A stretch of DNA of 7,982 nucleotides, taken from the NCBI GenBank assembly GCA_964349045.1, contig CAYGFI010000195.1:1-7982 (forward strand), in the 5' to 3' direction. Numbering within the stretch: the first letter of the stretch is position 1; each line of letters starts with the position of its first letter. The position numbers were made by a program, and so were the translations under genes. Below the pieces are notes generated by a model that was given only the letters and a program-made list of their open reading frames with translations, was not told where the DNA came from and made no database searches. The stretch comes from JACJXF01 sp964349045. Lineage in GTDB: Bacteria > Bacteroidota > Bacteroidia > Bacteroidales > GCA-2748055. Positions 6,371 through 7,982 of the stretch are shown here, piece by piece.

Positions 6371-7390
6371 ATGTTAGATAAAATTAAAGAGTTAATTACT
6401 GAAGCAGATCAATTTAAGGCAAACAGTCTTGCTGAATTAGAGGATTTCAGAATAAAGCATCTAAGCAAGAAGGGGAGTTTAGCTCAGTTATTTTTTGATT
6501 TTAAGGATGTTTCCAATGATAAGAAGAAAGAGGTTGGCCAGGCATTAAATGAATTAAAGCAGGTTATTCAGTTAAAGATTGATCGAATTAAAGAAGAACT
6601 TTCAGGAGGAGAGGTTAGCTCGTCTTATCTTGATCTTACTTTACCCGGAGAAAGCAGGTTACAGGGTTCGAGACATCCTATTTCAATAGTGCGGGGTGAG
6701 ATTCTTGATATTTTTTCGCATTTAGGCTTTACTGTATCTGAAGGGCCTGAAATAGAGGATGACTGGCACGTATTCACATCTTTGAATTTTCCACCTGAGC
6801 ACCCGGCCCGAGATATGCAGGATACGTTTTTTATTGAAAAGAATCCCGATATTTTGTTACGTACACATACTTCATCAATACAGGTAAGAGTTATGGAGAA
6901 TACAAAGCCTCCTATTCGTACGGTTTCTCCAGGGAGGGTATTCCGAAATGAGGCTATCTCAGCCAGGGCTCATTGTATTTTTCACCAGGTAGAAGGATTG
7001 TACATCAATGAGAATGTATCATTTTCAGATTTAAAACAAACACTCTTATACTTTGCTAAAGAGATGTTTGGAGCGACGACCCAGATTCGTTTACGACCTT
7101 CTTACTTTCCTTTTACAGAACCTAGTGCAGAGATGGATATAAATTGTTCTTTATGCGGAGGAAAAGGTTGTAATGTTTGCAAATATACCGGGTGGCTTGA
7201 GGTATTGGGTTGCGGGATGGTTGATCCGGCCGTTCTGGAAAACAATAACATTGACAGTAAAAAATATACCGGATATGCATTTGGTATGGGTATAGAACGT
7301 TTAGCAATGCTCAAATTCCATATCAGGGATTTGCGTTTATATTTTGAGAATGACGCAAGATTTCTGAGGCAGTTTTCAGGAGTATTATAA
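6371..7390 (+). CDS. pheS: Phenylalanine--tRNA ligase alpha subunit
   Basis: This is the catalytic chain of the cytoplasmic alpha2-beta2 class II synthetase that charges tRNA-Phe. At 339 residues it is full length. The N-terminal tRNA-binding coiled coil spans about 1-80. The catalytic core starts with RLQGSRHPIS (96-105), and HPARDMQDTF (144-153) follows. Motif 2 includes FRNE (191-194) and FHQVEG (204-209). Motif 3 is GMGIERLAML (305-314) with Arg310. Ala303 in GYAFG corresponds to E. coli Ala294, which lines the amino-acid pocket, so ordinary specificity is expected. Four cysteines (259, 262, 267, 270) form a CxxC-x4-CxxC cluster, a possible metal site seen in PheS of several phyla and absent from E. 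coli PheS. pheT is not adjacent; the next gene is convergent osmC, 20 bp away, which fits the separated pheS/pheT arrangement of Bacteroidota. The promoter is at 6321-6351. Confidence 0.97.
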   Translation: MLDKIKELITEADQFKANSLAELEDFRIKHLSKKGSLAQLFFDFKDVSNDKKKEVGQALNELKQVIQLKIDRIKEELSGGEVSSSYLDLTLPGESRLQGSRHPISIVRGEILDIFSHLGFTVSEGPEIEDDWHVFTSLNFPPEHPARDMQDTFFIEKNPDILLRTHTSSIQVRVMENTKPPIRTVSPGRVFRNEAISARAHCIFHQVEGLYINENVSFSDLKQTLLYFAKEMFGATTQIRLRPSYFPFTEPSAEMDINCSLCGGKGCNVCKYTGWLEVLGCGMVDPAVLENNNIDSKKYTGYAFGMGIERLAMLKFHIRDLRLYFENDARFLRQFSGVL

Positions 7391-7410
7391 GGGATCTGAG
7401 GACTTACTTT

Positions 7411-7830
7411 TCAGACAGCCTGGATATTGATAATATACTCAACCTGCATTGCATCTTTGTATGAGGCATATACTCCGCAATATTTTTCACGTGACATATC
7501 AACTGCTTTTTGAATTTTATCCAGAGGAAGGTCTTTTCCTGTAAAATTATATATTACCTTCATGTTAAGAAATTTTTTAGGATGTTCTTCGGCTGTATCG
7601 CCTTCCACAACAATTTCAAGAGATTTGTAATCCACACGCATTTTTTTCAGAATTGACACAACATCCATTCCTGTGCAACCTCCAAGGGCAACGAGCATTA
7701 GTCCTTTAGGTCTTGGACCCAGGTTTTTTCCTCCATGGTCTTCAGAAGCATCAATTAATATCTTATGATCATTCAGATTGGCTTCGAATGCCATATCACT
7801 TAACCATTTCATTGAGACAGATTGTTTCAT
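7411..7830 (-). CDS. OsmC family protein (thiol peroxidase-like)
   Basis: This is a small cytoplasmic protein of 139 residues of the OsmC/Ohr superfamily, whose studied members reduce organic hydroperoxides with two cysteines. Both are present: Cys52 in GGCTGMDVV, starting the central helix, and Cys118 in REKYCGVY. GPRPKGLMLVALGGC (38-52) is typical of the OsmC-like branch (YhfA type) rather than classical Ohr. The oxidant and the electron donor cannot be told from sequence. The ATG at 7828-7830 is the only start that fits the family N-terminus. It is a single gene convergent with pheS, with 20 bp between the stop codons and no clear terminator. Three phased TCATG repeats lie 43-69 bp upstream of the start and may be a regulatory site. 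Confidence 0.92.
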   Translation of the reverse strand: MKQSVSMKWLSDMAFEANLNDHKILIDASEDHGGKNLGPRPKGLMLVALGGCTGMDVVSILKKMRVDYKSLEIVVEGDTAEEHPKKFLNMKVIYNFTGKDLPLDKIQKAVDMSREKYCGVYASYKDAMQVEYIINIQAV

Positions 7831-7872
7831 GAGAAAATATTTGAGTTATGTTATTGTATATTAAGTTGTTTC

Positions 7873-7899
7873 TCATGGAATCCTCATGTATTTTCATGT
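7873..7899. repeat. Three TCATG direct repeats at exact 11-bp spacing
   Basis: TCATG starts at 7873, 7884 and 7895, each preceded by a pyrimidine, with unrelated 6-base spacers between. Spacing close to one DNA helical turn places all copies on one face of the helix, as in some operator arrays. It lies in the osmC upstream region. The repeats are seen directly; a regulatory role is inference. Confidence 0.45.
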
Positions 7900-7962
7900 C
7901 CTTGTTGTGTACTCAAGTGAATGAGGGTTTCATCATAACAAAATTTATTTTAGTGGGATGAT

Positions 7963-7982
7963 AGCCTGTCCCGCACCAGCGG
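7963..7982. repeat. GC-rich inverted repeat truncated by the window end
   Basis: CCGC (7971-7974) and GCGG (7979-7982) flank ACCA and form a hairpin that is cut off by the window edge. The preceding bases AGCCTGTC could extend the left arm to 12 bp. GC content rises sharply compared with the rest of the window. It may be a terminator or an interspersed palindromic repeat. An overlapping alternative hairpin pairs GTGGGA (7953-7958) with TCCCGC (7969-7974), including one G-T pair. Confidence 0.4.

Larger units (their letters stand above)
7831..7982. other. Gene-free region upstream of osmC
   Basis: About 150 bp contain no frame worth calling on either strand. It should hold the osmC promoter, but no exact TAnnTTTG is present on the minus strand; AAATTTTG near 7938-7945 has one mismatch and lies far from the gene. 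The region contains the phased TCATG repeats and the terminal GC-rich inverted repeat, described separately. Confidence 0.6.

Noticed and set aside
7391..7415. Candidate terminator between pheS and osmC (TCTGA ... TCAGA)
   Set aside because: It is only a 5-bp stem with an 11-base loop, has no T-tract and overlaps the osmC stop codon.

Overview
The window is about two-thirds A+T. It looks like a fragment of a Bacteroidota chromosome, most likely Bacteroidales or Marinilabiliales. The evidence is the gene order flippase - dut - TPR protein - DUF4292 lipoprotein, which I recognise as a conserved Bacteroidota neighbourhood. In addition, several genes are preceded by the phylum's TAnnTTTG -7 promoter element and lack clear Shine-Dalgarno sequences. 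No mobile element, CRISPR array, tRNA or rRNA was seen.

Left and centre (1-5507, all minus strand, read from right to left): a TIGR01777/YfcH-type NAD(P)-binding epimerase-like protein comes first. It is followed by a 14-helix-type polysaccharide/lipid-oligosaccharide flippase, dUTPase (dut), an exported TPR-repeat protein and a DUF4292 lipoprotein. The last 57 bases may be the start of the next gene, which in this neighbourhood is usually an M23 (EnvC-like) peptidase. The flippase has its own promoter inside the end of the epimerase gene and must start at GTG. The cassette combines envelope-assembly genes with a nucleotide-pool enzyme.

The TPR gene is interrupted by ten Ns (2071-2080), and its two halves appear to lie in different frames. 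The nine bases on each side of the Ns are identical (GTATATATT). Merging them restores one continuous 568-residue frame and exact 34-residue TPR spacing, so the break is a scaffolding artefact and the gene is intact.

Right (5508-7982): a divergent intergenic region leads into two plus-strand genes, an exported cyclophilin-type peptidyl-prolyl isomerase and pheS (phenylalanyl-tRNA synthetase alpha chain). pheS has its own well-formed promoter and is not followed by pheT. It converges on a minus-strand OsmC-family peroxidase gene. The final 150 bases carry no gene. They hold three TCATG repeats spaced exactly 11 bp apart upstream of osmC, and a GC-rich inverted repeat that is cut by the end of the window.

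Overall this is mostly ordinary core-genome content. I found no convincing new multi-gene system. The best observations are the repairable false gap, a strong hairpin at the start of the flippase coding sequence, the phased repeats and the truncated palindrome.
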